Shown: positions 33,427 through 42,149, counted from the stretch's first letter. The stretch: DNA of 64,000 nt from Rhodobacterales bacterium HKCCE4037 (GCA_015689645.1 WVSM01000001.1:62001-126000), one strand, 5' to 3'. Notes: generated by a model not told the origin, from the sequence alone. Program-made: numbers and translations.

Positions 33427-34863
33427 ATGGTGCAGACGGCTCGACATTACATCGCGGGCGCCTGGCGGGACGATGGCGGGGCGTTGGCAGACAGCACCAA
33501 CCCGGCTGACGGCTCGGTCGTCGGGCAATACGTTCCGGGCAGCGTGGCATTGGCTGACGAGGCCGCGGCGGCGGCCCGCAAGGCCTTTGACACGGGCCTC
33601 TGGGCCGCGTCGCCGCGACTGCGGGCGCAGGTGATGTTCGACATCGCGGACCGGCTGGAGGCGGCGAAAGACGAAATCGCGGCACTGGTGGTGGCCGAGA
33701 ACGGCAAGCTCCGCGCCGAGGCGATGGGCGAGACCATGGCCGGCGTATCGGAGATGCGGTATTACGCGGGCCTTGCGCGATCCGTGCGCGGCACGATGCA
33801 GGAAATCGGGCCCGGTGCGATGTCGCTGTTCGCCCGAGAGGCTGCCGGTGTCGCGGGCATCATCGTGCCTTGGAACGCGCCGGTGACGCTGCTTGTCCGG
33901 TCGCTTGCGCCGGCCTTGGCGGCGGGCTGTACCTGCGTCATCAAACCCGCCGCGCAGACACCGCTGGTTCATGCGCGCATCATGCGATGCATCGCGGAGT
34001 GCGAGGCGCTGCCCGAGGGCGTGGTGAATTCCGTCAATGAAAACGGGACCGAGGTCGGCCAAGCGATGGTGGCCAGCCCGCTGATCGACGTGATCTCGTT
34101 CACCGGGTCAAGCGCGACGGGCAAGAAGATCATGGAAGGCGCCTCCAAGACGCTGAAGCGCGTGGGGCTGGAGTTGGGCGGCAAGGCGCCCGCCGTGATC
34201 TTTGCCGATGCCGATCTGGACAAGGCGGTGACAGAGCTGACCCACGGGTCGCTGAACATGGCGGGGCAGATCTGCGTCGCCGCTGCGCGGTTCCTCGTGC
34301 ACGAGAGCGTGGCGCAGGATTTCGAGGATCGCATGATTGCCGCCTACCGCGCCGTTCGGGTCGGGCCCGGTGCCGATCCCGCAAGCCAGATGGGATCGCT
34401 GATCGACACGGCCAACCAGGCGCGCCTGATGGGCCTGATCGAACAGGCGGGAGACGAGGGGCAGATCGTGCTGAAGGGCGGCCCGCTGGAGAGTGGCGCG
34501 TTCCTGACGCCGACGCTCTTTCGCATCGACAATTTGCAATCCCGCCTCGTGCAGGAAGAACTGTTCGGGCCCATCGTCTCGATCGAGACATTCGCGGATG
34601 AGGCGGAGGCCGTCGCCAAGGCAAACGCCACCGTCTTTGGACTGGCTGCCTCGGTCTTCACCGGCGACGTGTCGCGCGCGATGCGGGTCAGCCGGGCGAT
34701 CCGGGCAGGCACGGTCTGGATCAATTCTCACCTGCGGCTGTTTGCCGAGGCCGAGACGGGTGGGTTCGGCCAATCGGGCATGGGGCGCCTGCATGGCGTC
34801 GAAGGTCTGGCGGATTTCCTGGAGACCAAGCACGTCTATTTCGAACCGGGGACCGTGGGTTAG
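33427..34863 (+). CDS. NAD(P)-dependent aldehyde dehydrogenase
   Basis: 478 residues from ATG 33427, one base after the previous stop. The ALDH superfamily signature is complete: GIIVPWNAPV near residue 140, catalytic Glu249 in LELGGKAP and nucleophile Cys283 in GQICVAA, with the cofactor-binding Rossmann region before them. It should oxidise an aldehyde intermediate to the acid. Its place between the decarboxylase-like amidohydrolase and the FAD monooxygenase indicates the aldehyde is produced within this pathway, perhaps by the TPP enzyme. Coenzyme choice cannot be told confidently. Confidence 0.9.
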   Translation: MVQTARHYIAGAWRDDGGALADSTNPADGSVVGQYVPGSVALADEAAAAARKAFDTGLWAASPRLRAQVMFDIADRLEAAKDEIAALVVAENGKLRAEAMGETMAGVSEMRYYAGLARSVRGTMQEIGPGAMSLFAREAAGVAGIIVPWNAPVTLLVRSLAPALAAGCTCVIKPAAQTPLVHARIMRCIAECEALPEGVVNSVNENGTEVGQAMVASPLIDVISFTGSSATGKKIMEGASKTLKRVGLELGGKAPAVIFADADLDKAVTELTHGSLNMAGQICVAAARFLVHESVAQDFEDRMIAAYRAVRVGPGADPASQMGSLIDTANQARLMGLIEQAGDEGQIVLKGGPLESGAFLTPTLFRIDNLQSRLVQEELFGPIVSIETFADEAEAVAKANATVFGLAASVFTGDVSRAMRVSRAIRAGTVWINSHLRLFAEAETGGFGQSGMGRLHGVEGLADFLETKHVYFEPGTVG

Positions 34864-34866
34864 GAC

Positions 34867-36429
34867 ATGGATCTTACGCATGATGTGATCATCGTCGGGG
34901 GCGGGCCGGTCGGTATGGGGCTGGCGATCGACCTCGGGCAACGGGGGCACTCGGTCGCCGTGATCGAACGCTACGCCGAGCCGCAGCTGGTGCCCAAGGG
35001 GCAGAACATGACCCAGCGCACGGTCGAGCATTTCGATGCCTGGGGATGCGAGCCGGATCTGCGCGCGGCGCGTCTGCAATCGCGGGATGTCGCGAATGGA
35101 GGTCGGGTCGCTTACGGAAGGTTGCTGACCGATCACGCCTACGATTGGCTGCCGCGCGAGAACGTGCAGCCGTTCTATGGTCAGCGCGTGGAGCGCATGC
35201 CGCAATACCGGACGGAAGCCGTCTTGCGCTCGCGTGCGGCGCAGGTGCCGTCCATCGACATCCACTATGGTCTCTCATTCGAGGGACTCGAACAGGATGC
35301 CGAAGGCGTGACGGTGACTGCGGTCGGCGAGAGCGGCGCGCAGCGGTTCCGCGGGCGTTATGCGGTGGGCTGCGATGGCAGCCGTTCGGGCGTGCGTGAC
35401 GCGGCCGGGATCACGCAGACGGTGGATGAGCATGACCGGAAGATGGTGCTGTTGGTTTTCCGGTCGTCCGAGTTGAACGAGCTGCTCGCGCGTCATCACC
35501 CGCCGCGGTCGTTCTACAACGCGCTGACGCCCGAGCTGGAAGGCTATTGGCGGTTCCTTGGACGCGTGGACGGGGCGGATGAGTGGTTCCACCATTCGCC
35601 GGTGCCCGCCGATGCCACGACGGAGAATTTCGACTTCAAGGCGCTGCTGCACGAGACTGTGGGCACGTCGTTCGACGTGGACCTCGGCTACGTTGGTTTC
35701 TGGGACCTGCGCTTTTCGCTTGCCGATCAATACCGGGCGGGGCGGGTCCTGATTGCGGGGGATGCCTGCCACAGCCATCCACCTTATGGCGGCTACGGCA
35801 TCAACACCGGGTTCGAAGATGCGCGCAACCTCGGCTGGAAGCTGTCGGCGACGCTGGAGGGCTGGGGGGGCGAGGCGCTTCTGGACAGCTACGAGGCAGA
35901 GCGGCGGCCTGTCTTCGCGTCGCTTGCCGCGGATTTCATCGGCAAGTTCATCGAGGAGGACCGCGCGTTCATGGCGACGTATAGCCCGGAGAAAGACTTG
36001 CAGGAATTCGAGCGGAAGTGGGCCGATCGCAACGCGGGGAGTGCGGAGGTTCTGGCCTTCGAGCCGAATTACGAGGGCTCGCCCGTGGTGGAGGGCGAGG
36101 GCACGCCAAGCTCTCGCGGTGATCATCGGTTCGAGGCGCGCCCCGGGCATCACCTTGCGCCGCGCGCGTTGTCGGATGGTCGGACGACTTACGAGGCGCT
36201 CGGGTCGGGGTTCACGCTGTTCGATTTTGCAGGGAGCGGGGGGAATTTCGGTACGGCGGCTGAGGCTCTGGGTATTCCTCTGACGATCATCAGCGACACG
36301 TTCGATGGCGAGCGGCTGGATTACGAGGCGGAGATGATCCTGGTGCGGCCCGACGGCTTTGTCGCGTGGTGCGGTGCCGAGGCGGATGCCGATGCGGTGC
36401 TGGCACAAGCGGTGGGGAAAGGCTGTTGA
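34867..36429 (+). CDS. FAD-dependent monooxygenase (aromatic hydroxylase type, PF01494)
   Basis: 520 residues. Dinucleotide motif GGGPVG at residues 11-16 (VIIVGGGPVGMGLAIDLG), the second FAD motif VGCDGSRSGVR around residue 175 and the GD motif LIAGDACHSHPPYGGYGINT near 297, all classical for group A flavoprotein hydroxylases. A C-terminal thioredoxin-like extension (about 410-515) as in phenol hydroxylase and MhpA relatives is present. It probably hydroxylates an aromatic acid or phenol using NAD(P)H and O2. The stop overlaps the SDR start. The exact substrate is unknown and no ring-cleavage dioxygenase is in the cluster. Confidence 0.88.
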   Translation: MDLTHDVIIVGGGPVGMGLAIDLGQRGHSVAVIERYAEPQLVPKGQNMTQRTVEHFDAWGCEPDLRAARLQSRDVANGGRVAYGRLLTDHAYDWLPRENVQPFYGQRVERMPQYRTEAVLRSRAAQVPSIDIHYGLSFEGLEQDAEGVTVTAVGESGAQRFRGRYAVGCDGSRSGVRDAAGITQTVDEHDRKMVLLVFRSSELNELLARHHPPRSFYNALTPELEGYWRFLGRVDGADEWFHHSPVPADATTENFDFKALLHETVGTSFDVDLGYVGFWDLRFSLADQYRAGRVLIAGDACHSHPPYGGYGINTGFEDARNLGWKLSATLEGWGGEALLDSYEAERRPVFASLAADFIGKFIEEDRAFMATYSPEKDLQEFERKWADRNAGSAEVLAFEPNYEGSPVVEGEGTPSSRGDHRFEARPGHHLAPRALSDGRTTYEALGSGFTLFDFAGSGGNFGTAAEALGIPLTIISDTFDGERLDYEAEMILVRPDGFVAWCGAEADADAVLAQAVGKGC

Positions 36430-37169
36430 GCGGGCGGCTTGAAGACAGGGTCTGCATCGTCACGGGCGGCGCGAAGGGGCTTGGGCTGGTTTTCGTGACG
36501 GCGCTATTGGCCGAGTGCGCGCAGGTGCTGGCGGTGGACATTGCCGATGGGGCGGCGGCGCGGGACGCGGGTGCGGAAGTGTTGCAGGCGGATATTTCCG
36601 AGGCAGGAGCCGCCGAACGGATCACCGCGCACTGCATCGAACGGTTCGGTCGTGTCGATGTGCTGGTCAACAACGCCGCGATCTTCGCCAGCCTGCCGCC
36701 CGTGCGGTTCGACGAAATCGACGACGCCCTCTGGGACGACGTGCTCCGGGTGAACGTGACCGGCACATACCGGATGATCCGCGCCGTCGCGCCCCACATG
36801 GAGGCGCAGGGCAACGGCAAGATCGTGAACCTGACGTCCGGCACGGTCTACAAGGGCATGCCCGGGATGTTGCATTACATCACCTCGAAAGGTGCGGTGC
36901 AGGCGATGACGCGGTCGCTGTCGCGGGAACTCGGTGCCACGGGCGTGTGTGTCAACAACCTCGCGCCGGGGCTGACGATGTCGGACAGCGTGCTGGAGAA
37001 CCCCGACCATATCGAGGCCGCGCGCGCCAAGGTTCTGGCATCGCGGGCGATCCAGCGGGACGGACAGCCGGCGGACCTGATCGGGGCATTGGTGTTTCTG
37101 TGCTCGGGCGAAAGCGATTTCGTGACAGGCCAGACGATTGCCGTCGATGGCGGGTCGATCAACACCTGA
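36426..37169 (+). CDS. short-chain dehydrogenase/reductase
   Basis: 247 residues from a TTG at 36426 that overlaps the monooxygenase stop; chosen because SGRLEDRVCIVTGG immediately follows and GGGGAAAGG upstream can act as ribosome site. The NAD(P)-binding TGGAKGLG motif is at 13-20, the NNAAIF motif follows, and the catalytic Ser (LTSGTVY), Tyr151 and Lys155 (HYITSKG) are in place. It should oxidise an alcohol or dihydrodiol or reduce a ketone in the pathway. It is the last gene of the operon and ends nine bases before the convergent DUF1638 gene. Confidence 0.9.
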   Translation: MSGRLEDRVCIVTGGAKGLGLVFVTALLAECAQVLAVDIADGAAARDAGAEVLQADISEAGAAERITAHCIERFGRVDVLVNNAAIFASLPPVRFDEIDDALWDDVLRVNVTGTYRMIRAVAPHMEAQGNGKIVNLTSGTVYKGMPGMLHYITSKGAVQAMTRSLSRELGATGVCVNNLAPGLTMSDSVLENPDHIEAARAKVLASRAIQRDGQPADLIGALVFLCSGESDFVTGQTIAVDGGSINT

Positions 37170-37178
37170 GCGGCGTGG

Positions 37179-37811
37179 TCAGAGGTCCTTCAGCGCCACT
37201 TCCAGATCGCCGTAGCCGGTGAAACGCCGCTCGAAAGCGAGGCCGAGGGATTCGGCGTGACGCCTGGCCTTTTCGGTCAGGGCGGGGTCGTCGACCTGGG
37301 CCTGGTAGACCAGTTTCTCGTAATTGCCGAAATACATGTCGCGCAGTTCGGGGTGGCGGTCGAGGCCGAGGGGCTTGGTGACGAAAGCATCGAATTGCTT
37401 CACGAGGAAGTCGGTCAGGTAGAAGGCGGTCATCTCGTCGCGCGCGGCGAAGTCCGCGTTGCCCTCGAAAAAGCTGTAACAATGCGGGCCTTCGAGCATC
37501 TCGATGCCAAGCTCGGCGCATTTTGCCTGTAACAATCCGCCCGTGCCGCAATCTGCGTAGAGCACAAAGACCTGCCCGTAGGCGTCGCGGCGGGCCTCGA
37601 CGGCGGCCTCCACGGCGGCGGGGATCTTGTCGGGCGTGTTGTGCAGGATCGCGGGCAGGCAGTGGAGGTCGAGGTGATTCCAGCCGTTTATCCTTTTCAG
37701 CGCAAGGACTTCGTGGGCCAGCGCGCCACAGGCGAGCAGCAGGATGCGGCCCCTGCCGGGCGCGTCCATGCCGGTTTCGACCAGCTCTTCGTCACTCACC
37801 TTCATCAACAC
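37179..37811 (-). CDS. DUF1638 protein, likely linked to corrinoid/methionine metabolism
   Basis: 210 residues. Family hallmarks are three cysteine-containing segments, LLACGALAHEV, YADCGTGGLL and GPHCYSFFEG, that could bind a metal or cofactor. No experiment-based function is known to me with certainty; in roseobacters the gene is often found among B12-dependent methyltransferase genes. Here a corrinoid protein lies 2 kb away and a homocysteine methyltransferase 4 kb away on the same strand, so a supporting role in that chemistry is likely. It has a long N-terminal stretch (about 20 residues) before the domain; the start could be internal (Met15). Confidence 0.8.
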   Translation of the reverse strand: MLMKVSDEELVETGMDAPGRGRILLLACGALAHEVLALKRINGWNHLDLHCLPAILHNTPDKIPAAVEAAVEARRDAYGQVFVLYADCGTGGLLQAKCAELGIEMLEGPHCYSFFEGNADFAARDEMTAFYLTDFLVKQFDAFVTKPLGLDRHPELRDMYFGNYEKLVYQAQVDDPALTEKARRHAESLGLAFERRFTGYGDLEVALKDL

Positions 37812-37939
37812 GACCTTTCACGTGCCCGTGCGCTCACGCGGCCGTCAATTGAGCGGAGGGGCCGCCCCGATCAACCTTGCCGCATTACTCACTTAAGGCG
37901 TGGACAGCGCCGACACCATATCGAAGGGGACCGACAGAT

Positions 37940-38440
37940 ATGACCATGACATCGACCGATGCGAACGCCGGGGCCTGGCCTCGTATTTCATTCGACACGC
38001 TGGTGCTGATCGCGCTGGCGGGGGCTGCGGGAACGCTGGCCTTCGACCTCTGGGGCAACGCGATTGCGCCGATGCTGGGATTGGGCGGGCTGGCGCCGGT
38101 GGGGCTGGCGCGCGCGTTTCTCGGGGCGCTTGGGCTGCCCAACGGGTCGGCGGCGGGCAACCTGATGCACCTGTTCCTGGTTGGCGTGATTGCCTATCCG
38201 GTCGGTTGGCTGTTCATCGCGCGGCCCGTGCTGGCGCGGGTCGGGATGCATTGGATCATGGGCGCGGTGGTCTACGGCGTGGCGCTGTGGGTCTTCGCGA
38301 TCGGCCTGATCGCGTGGATCGCGGGCAACCCGCCGTTCCTCGGGTTCGCCCGGATCACCTGGGTCGCGCTGGCAGGCCACGTGATCTACGCGGTTGCGGC
38401 TGCCGCAACGGTGGCCTGGCTGGAAAAGCGGACGCGCTAG
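37940..38440 (+). CDS. four-segment integral membrane protein of unknown function
   Basis: 166 residues from ATG 37940 with GAAGGGGA upstream; ATG 37946 is an alternative. Four hydrophobic segments (about 18-40, 65-86, 95-118 and 128-152) with short loops and a charged C-terminus (LEKRTR). I recognise no functional domain. It is divergent from DUF1638 and convergent with the EamA exporter. No operon partner is apparent. Confidence 0.75.
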   Translation: MTMTSTDANAGAWPRISFDTLVLIALAGAAGTLAFDLWGNAIAPMLGLGGLAPVGLARAFLGALGLPNGSAAGNLMHLFLVGVIAYPVGWLFIARPVLARVGMHWIMGAVVYGVALWVFAIGLIAWIAGNPPFLGFARITWVALAGHVIYAVAAAATVAWLEKRTR

Positions 38441-39309
38441 GGCTGCGCGCGCCGTCGGCTGAAGCGCGGCGCGAGGACGGCGAGCGCGATGCCCGAGAGG
38501 ATGACGAGGCCCATGATCGCCTCCACGGGTGTGATGCGTTCGCCGAGCACGATGGCCGCCGTGACGATGCCGACGACCGGGATGCCGAGCGCGAAGGGCG
38601 TGACCTGTGCCGCCGGGTGGCGGGACAGGAGCGCGCCCCAGATCGAGTAGCCGATGATGGTGGACGCGATGGCGACGTAGAGGACGGCGCCCCAGCCCTG
38701 TGCGCCCATGGCGGCGAGGGTGGCGAAGGGGGCGGGGCCTTCGGTGGCGTAGGAGATGGCCAGCATCGGCAGGGGCGGCACGAGGCTCGCCCAGATGAAC
38801 AGCGCGAGCATGTTCACGCCGGGCAGGCGGCGCAGGATCAGGTTGCCGCAGGCCCATGACAGCGCGCCGCAGAGCACCAGCGTCAGGCCCCAGAGGGTGA
38901 TGTTGCCGCCGCCGCCGAGGGCGAAGCCCGCAACACCGAGGCAGGCCAGCGCGATACCCGCCGCCTGCAGGCGCGAGACCCGTTCGCCGTAGACGAGGCC
39001 GGCGAGAAGGATCGTCAGCGGGGCCTGGCTTTGCAGCAGGAGCGAGGCGAGGCCGGCGCTGGCATCTTCGCGCATGGCGGAGAAGAGGAAGGCGAATTGC
39101 CCCATGTTCAGCAGCGCGCCGACGCCGAGGATCGCGAGCCACGGGGCGGGCCGTTTGAAGAGCGGGATCAGCGGGATAAGGATGGCGAAGCGCAGGCCCA
39201 CGAACAGGAGCGGCGGAAGGGCGTCGAGCGCCAGTTTCATCGCGCTGAAGTTGGTGCCCCAGACGAGGATGACGACTAGAGCCAGGAGAAGGTCGCGGGG
39301 GGGCATCAT
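38437..39309 (-). CDS. EamA/DMT-family metabolite transporter
   Basis: 290 residues from ATG 39309, overlapping the stop of the upstream GNAT gene by four bases (a second ATG follows directly). Ten hydrophobic segments in two homologous halves, with LVVILVWGTNFSAMKLALDA at the start, define the EamA fold. Such proteins export amino acids or nucleobases or take up metabolites; substrate unknown. The 4-base overlap at the far end with the convergent membrane protein gene (38437-38440) is incidental. It likely forms a two-gene unit with the GNAT. Confidence 0.87.
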   Translation of the reverse strand: MMPPRDLLLALVVILVWGTNFSAMKLALDALPPLLFVGLRFAILIPLIPLFKRPAPWLAILGVGALLNMGQFAFLFSAMREDASAGLASLLLQSQAPLTILLAGLVYGERVSRLQAAGIALACLGVAGFALGGGGNITLWGLTLVLCGALSWACGNLILRRLPGVNMLALFIWASLVPPLPMLAISYATEGPAPFATLAAMGAQGWGAVLYVAIASTIIGYSIWGALLSRHPAAQVTPFALGIPVVGIVTAAIVLGERITPVEAIMGLVILSGIALAVLAPRFSRRRAQP

Positions 39310-39731
39310 GGCTTGGCAAGCGTCCGGCTGAACATGGCGAGGCGGTCGCCGGTGCGCGCCCACCCGAGGCTTTCGTAGAAGCCTTCGGCCTCGTCGGTCG
39401 GATCGGCGACGACCCAGATCTCGGTGCAGCCGAGGCTGCGGGCGTGATCGGTCAGCGCCTGCATGAGGGCGGTTGCGATGCCACGGCGGCGGAAGGCTGT
39501 GGCGACGCCAAGCTCATTGACCCACATCTGCGGCGGCTTGTCGGGGTGGATGTGATGGAGGCCCGTGATCATGCCGACAATCTGCCCGTTCTCGCGCGCG
39601 ACGGCCATGTGCAGGCGCGGGTCGGCGAGGTATTCGTACAGCAGGTCGGGCAGGATCGGGCCGTCGAAGACATCGTCGTGCAGGTTGTCGAACAGCGGTG
39701 CATCGCCGGGGCCGGTCAGAATGATGTCCAT
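39306..39731 (-). CDS. GNAT-family N-acetyltransferase
   Basis: 141 residues from ATG 39731 with GGAGGCG upstream; a long in-frame extension upstream runs through the terminator and antisense to nothing relevant, so it was dropped. The acetyl-CoA pyrophosphate loop is visible in VATAFRRRGIATALMQAL and the C-terminal EGFYESLGWARTGD is the usual GNAT end. It acetylates an unknown small molecule or peptide amine. A terminator (39749-39776) separates it from the corrinoid gene, and the stop overlaps the EamA start. Confidence 0.88.
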   Translation of the reverse strand: MDIILTGPGDAPLFDNLHDDVFDGPILPDLLYEYLADPRLHMAVARENGQIVGMITGLHHIHPDKPPQMWVNELGVATAFRRRGIATALMQALTDHARSLGCTEIWVVADPTDEAEGFYESLGWARTGDRLAMFSRTLAKP

Positions 39732-39748
39732 GTCGCCTCCGCACGCAA

Positions 39749-39776
39749 AAGCCCGCGCCGACGGGGACGCGGGCTT
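39749..39776 (-). terminator. rho-independent terminator after the corrinoid protein gene
   Basis: Minus-strand stem AAGCCCGCG / CGCGGGCTT with an 11-base loop, ending in a short U-run (TTTT at 39750-39747). It lies 20 bases past the corrinoid gene stop and before the GNAT start, so the two are separately controlled. Confidence 0.75.
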
Positions 39777-39796
39777 GATGCTACGTGCGGAATGGC

Positions 39797-40504
39797 TCAG
39801 GCGCCAGCCGCCAACTGGTTGTGCTTGCGGGCGACGAATGTCTTGGCGGTTTCCACCGCGACGGCGGCGTCCCGGCAATAGGCGTCGGCGCCGATGGCAC
39901 GCCCGAATTCCTCGTTCAGCGGCGCGCCGCCGACCAGCACGATGTAATCGTCGCGAATGCCGCTTTCGACCATCGTGTCGATCACGACCTTCATGTAGGG
40001 CATGGTGGTGGTCAGAAGGGCGGACATGCCGAGGATGTCGGGCTTTTCCGATTCGAGCGCCTCGAGGTATTTCTCCACCGCGTTGTTGATGCCGAGGTCG
40101 ACCACTTCGAAGCCGGCGCCTTCCATCATCATCGAGACGAGGTTCTTGCCGATGTCGTGAATGTCGCCCTTCACGGTGCCGATGACCATCTTGCCGACGC
40201 GCGGCGCGCCGGTTTCGACCAGGAGCGGCTTCAGGATCGCCATGCCGCCCTTCATCGCGTTGGCGGCCATGAGCACTTCGGGTACGAAAAGGATACCGTC
40301 GCGGAAGTCGTTTCCGACGATGGTCATGCCGCCGACCAGTGCCTCGGTCAGGACGCGGTAAGGCTCCCATCCGCGTTCCAGCAGGATGTTGACACCTTCC
40401 TCGATCTCTTCCTTCAGACCGTCGTAGAGGTCGTCGAACATCTGCGCGACAAGCTCTTCGTCGTTCAGGTCGGAAAGGATGATGTCGTCTTCTTCGTCGG
40501 ACAT
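39797..40504 (-). CDS. corrinoid (B12-binding) protein, MetH-type cap and cobalamin domains
   Basis: 235 residues from ATG 40504 with a ribosome site (GGAG) upstream. The acidic N-terminus is followed by the helical cap (about 20-90) and the Rossmann-like cobalamin domain with the axial histidine, His116, in the DxHxxG motif KGDIHDIGKN. The GMSALLTTTMPYM and VGGAPLNEEFG segments complete the fold. It carries methyl groups on cobalamin, probably between methyltetrahydrofolate and homocysteine, since no full MetH is visible and a homocysteine-binding protein is encoded 1.6 kb away. The pterin-binding part is not in the window. Other methyl donors (methylamines, betaine) are alternatives. Confidence 0.88.
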   Translation of the reverse strand: MSDEEDDIILSDLNDEELVAQMFDDLYDGLKEEIEEGVNILLERGWEPYRVLTEALVGGMTIVGNDFRDGILFVPEVLMAANAMKGGMAILKPLLVETGAPRVGKMVIGTVKGDIHDIGKNLVSMMMEGAGFEVVDLGINNAVEKYLEALESEKPDILGMSALLTTTMPYMKVVIDTMVESGIRDDYIVLVGGAPLNEEFGRAIGADAYCRDAAVAVETAKTFVARKHNQLAAGA

Positions 40505-40662
40505 GAATAGGGCTCCGGTGACGGGCCGAGAGGATGCTCGGGCGCTGGTATTGCGAGGATACCTAGCGTTTTCCGGTGACTGCAAATGGCAAATTGCGAC
40601 ATGGGACGAATAGGGGGCGACGTGCCTTGCGAATGTTCCTCTTTTGTTCCAATCTTTGAGGC

Positions 40663-41745
40663 ATGGATTCGACCGCGCCCCTTCAGAAGCGCCCGACCCC
40701 GGGACGCGCCGCCGCCAGCAACGACGCGGGCCGCTACGAGGCGTTGCGGCGCGACGCGGTCCATGATGGCTGGGACATGGAGGAGGATCTGCCGCCGCTG
40801 CGCACAGAAGTGACGGAGGAGGTGCCGCGCCGGATCATCACGCGCAACACGTCGCCCGACGTGCCGTTCGACCGGTCGATCAACCCCTACAGGGGCTGCG
40901 AGCACGGCTGTATCTACTGCTTCGCGCGGCCCACGCATGCCTACCTGGGCCTGTCGCCGGGGCTGGATTTCGAGACGCGGCTGATCGCCCGGCCCGATGC
41001 GGCGCAGGTGCTGGACGCGGAGTTGCGCCGCAAGTCCTACCGCTGCGACGTGATCGCCATCGGCACCAACACCGACCCGTATCAGCCGATCGAGCGGGAG
41101 CGCCGGGTGATGCGCGACGTGCTGGAGGTGTTGCAGCGATTCCGTCATCCGGTGGGGATCGCCACGAAAGGCACGCTGGTCGAGCGCGATGCGGATATCC
41201 TGGGCGACATGGCGGCGGACGGCCTGGCGCATGTCGGCATCTCGGTGACGACGCTGCAGGCGGACGTGGCGCGGAAGATGGAGCCCCGGGTGCCATCGCC
41301 GAAACGCCGGTTGCAGGCCATCGAGGCGCTTGCAAAGGCCGGTGTTCCGGTGCGGGTCATGGTCTCGCCCATCGTGCCGGGGCTGACGGATCACGAGATC
41401 GAGGGGATCGTTGCCGCAGCACGGGATGCGGGCGCACAGGCCGCGTCGATGATTCCCCTGCGGCTGCCCGCCGAAGTCTCCGCCCTGTGGCAGGAGTGGC
41501 TGGCCGAGCATTATCCGGAGCGGGTGGGCCGCGTCATGTCCAAGCTGCGCGACATGCACGGTGGCAAGGACTACGATTCCGAATGGGGCAAGCGGATGCG
41601 GGGGCAGGGCGTCTGGGCCGAATTGTTGCAACAGCGCTTTGCAAGGTCCGTGCGCGCGACGGGGCTGGACGAGAGCCTGCCCAAGTTGCGCACGGACCTG
41701 TTCGAGGTGCCGCTGGCCAAGGGCGATCAGCTGGCGCTGTTCTGA
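40663..41745 (+). CDS. PA0069-family radical SAM protein
   Basis: 360 residues. The [4Fe-4S] cysteines are Cys79, Cys83 and Cys86 in GCEHGCIYCFARP, and the SAM-binding GTNTDPYQPIE stretch follows. The family resembles DNA photoproduct lyase-type proteins and is widespread with no settled function. It is transcribed opposite to the corrinoid and methyltransferase genes on either side, though physical proximity to B12 and methyl-transfer genes may be meaningful. The end runs into a remarkable chain of palindromes (41755-41844). Confidence 0.85.
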   Translation: MDSTAPLQKRPTPGRAAASNDAGRYEALRRDAVHDGWDMEEDLPPLRTEVTEEVPRRIITRNTSPDVPFDRSINPYRGCEHGCIYCFARPTHAYLGLSPGLDFETRLIARPDAAQVLDAELRRKSYRCDVIAIGTNTDPYQPIERERRVMRDVLEVLQRFRHPVGIATKGTLVERDADILGDMAADGLAHVGISVTTLQADVARKMEPRVPSPKRRLQAIEALAKAGVPVRVMVSPIVPGLTDHEIEGIVAAARDAGAQAASMIPLRLPAEVSALWQEWLAEHYPERVGRVMSKLRDMHGGKDYDSEWGKRMRGQGVWAELLQQRFARSVRATGLDESLPKLRTDLFEVPLAKGDQLALF

Positions 41746-41754
41746 GTATGGGGT

Positions 41755-41844
41755 CCGGAGTTTTACAAAACTCCGGCCATGTCCTTGCAAGGACATGGCC
41801 CAAAGCCTTGCAAGGCTTTGGGCCGTCTCTTGGAAGAGACGGCC
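41755..41844. repeat. chain of four linked palindromes (tandem hairpins) between convergent genes
   Basis: Four inverted repeats share GGCC-type ends: 41755-41776 (CCGGAGTTTT-AC-AAAACTCCGG), 41775-41800 (26 bp perfect, centre CCTTGCAAGG), 41797-41824 (28 bp perfect, centre CCTTGCAAGG) and 41821-41844 (arms GGCCGTCTCTT, centre GG). They sit between the convergent radical SAM and small-protein genes, so a bidirectional terminator role is likely. Comparable units lie at 59283-59335. The near-identical architecture of successive units points to a repeat family rather than chance. Confidence 0.8.
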
Positions 41845-41847
41845 GCG

Positions 41848-42090
41848 CTAGAGCGGTCGGATCGGGTGCGCGTTGCAGAAGACGACGACCTGGCCGCTGT
41901 TGCGCAGCGCGGTGAAGCCACGCGCGCGGACCTCTCGCCGGAAGCGCGGCCAGCCGACGATCCGTTCCACGTCCCGGGCCTTTCGGCGCACCACACCGCC
42001 GGTACGGGCCGCTTTCGACGAGAAGAGATGCGCGATCCAGGCATCGGGATCCATCGCCTGCAGGCGCGCGGGGGAGAGCAGGTCATCCAT
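41848..42090 (-). CDS. small conserved protein of unknown function
   Basis: 80 residues, ATG start. Composition and the segments VVRRKARDVERIVGWPRF and GFTALRNSGQVVVFCN look like a small protein that I recall as conserved in Rhodobacterales, sometimes carrying misleading enzyme names in databases. No domain can be assigned. It stops four bases before the palindrome chain and lies 59 bases downstream of the homocysteine methyltransferase stop on the same strand. Confidence 0.65.
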   Translation of the reverse strand: MDDLLSPARLQAMDPDAWIAHLFSSKAARTGGVVRRKARDVERIVGWPRFRREVRARGFTALRNSGQVVVFCNAHPIRPL

Positions 42091-42149
42091 GCGCCCGGTT
42101 GTGGCACAGGCCTGGTTAACGCGTCGTTAATCCCGTTGGAGGGCCAACC

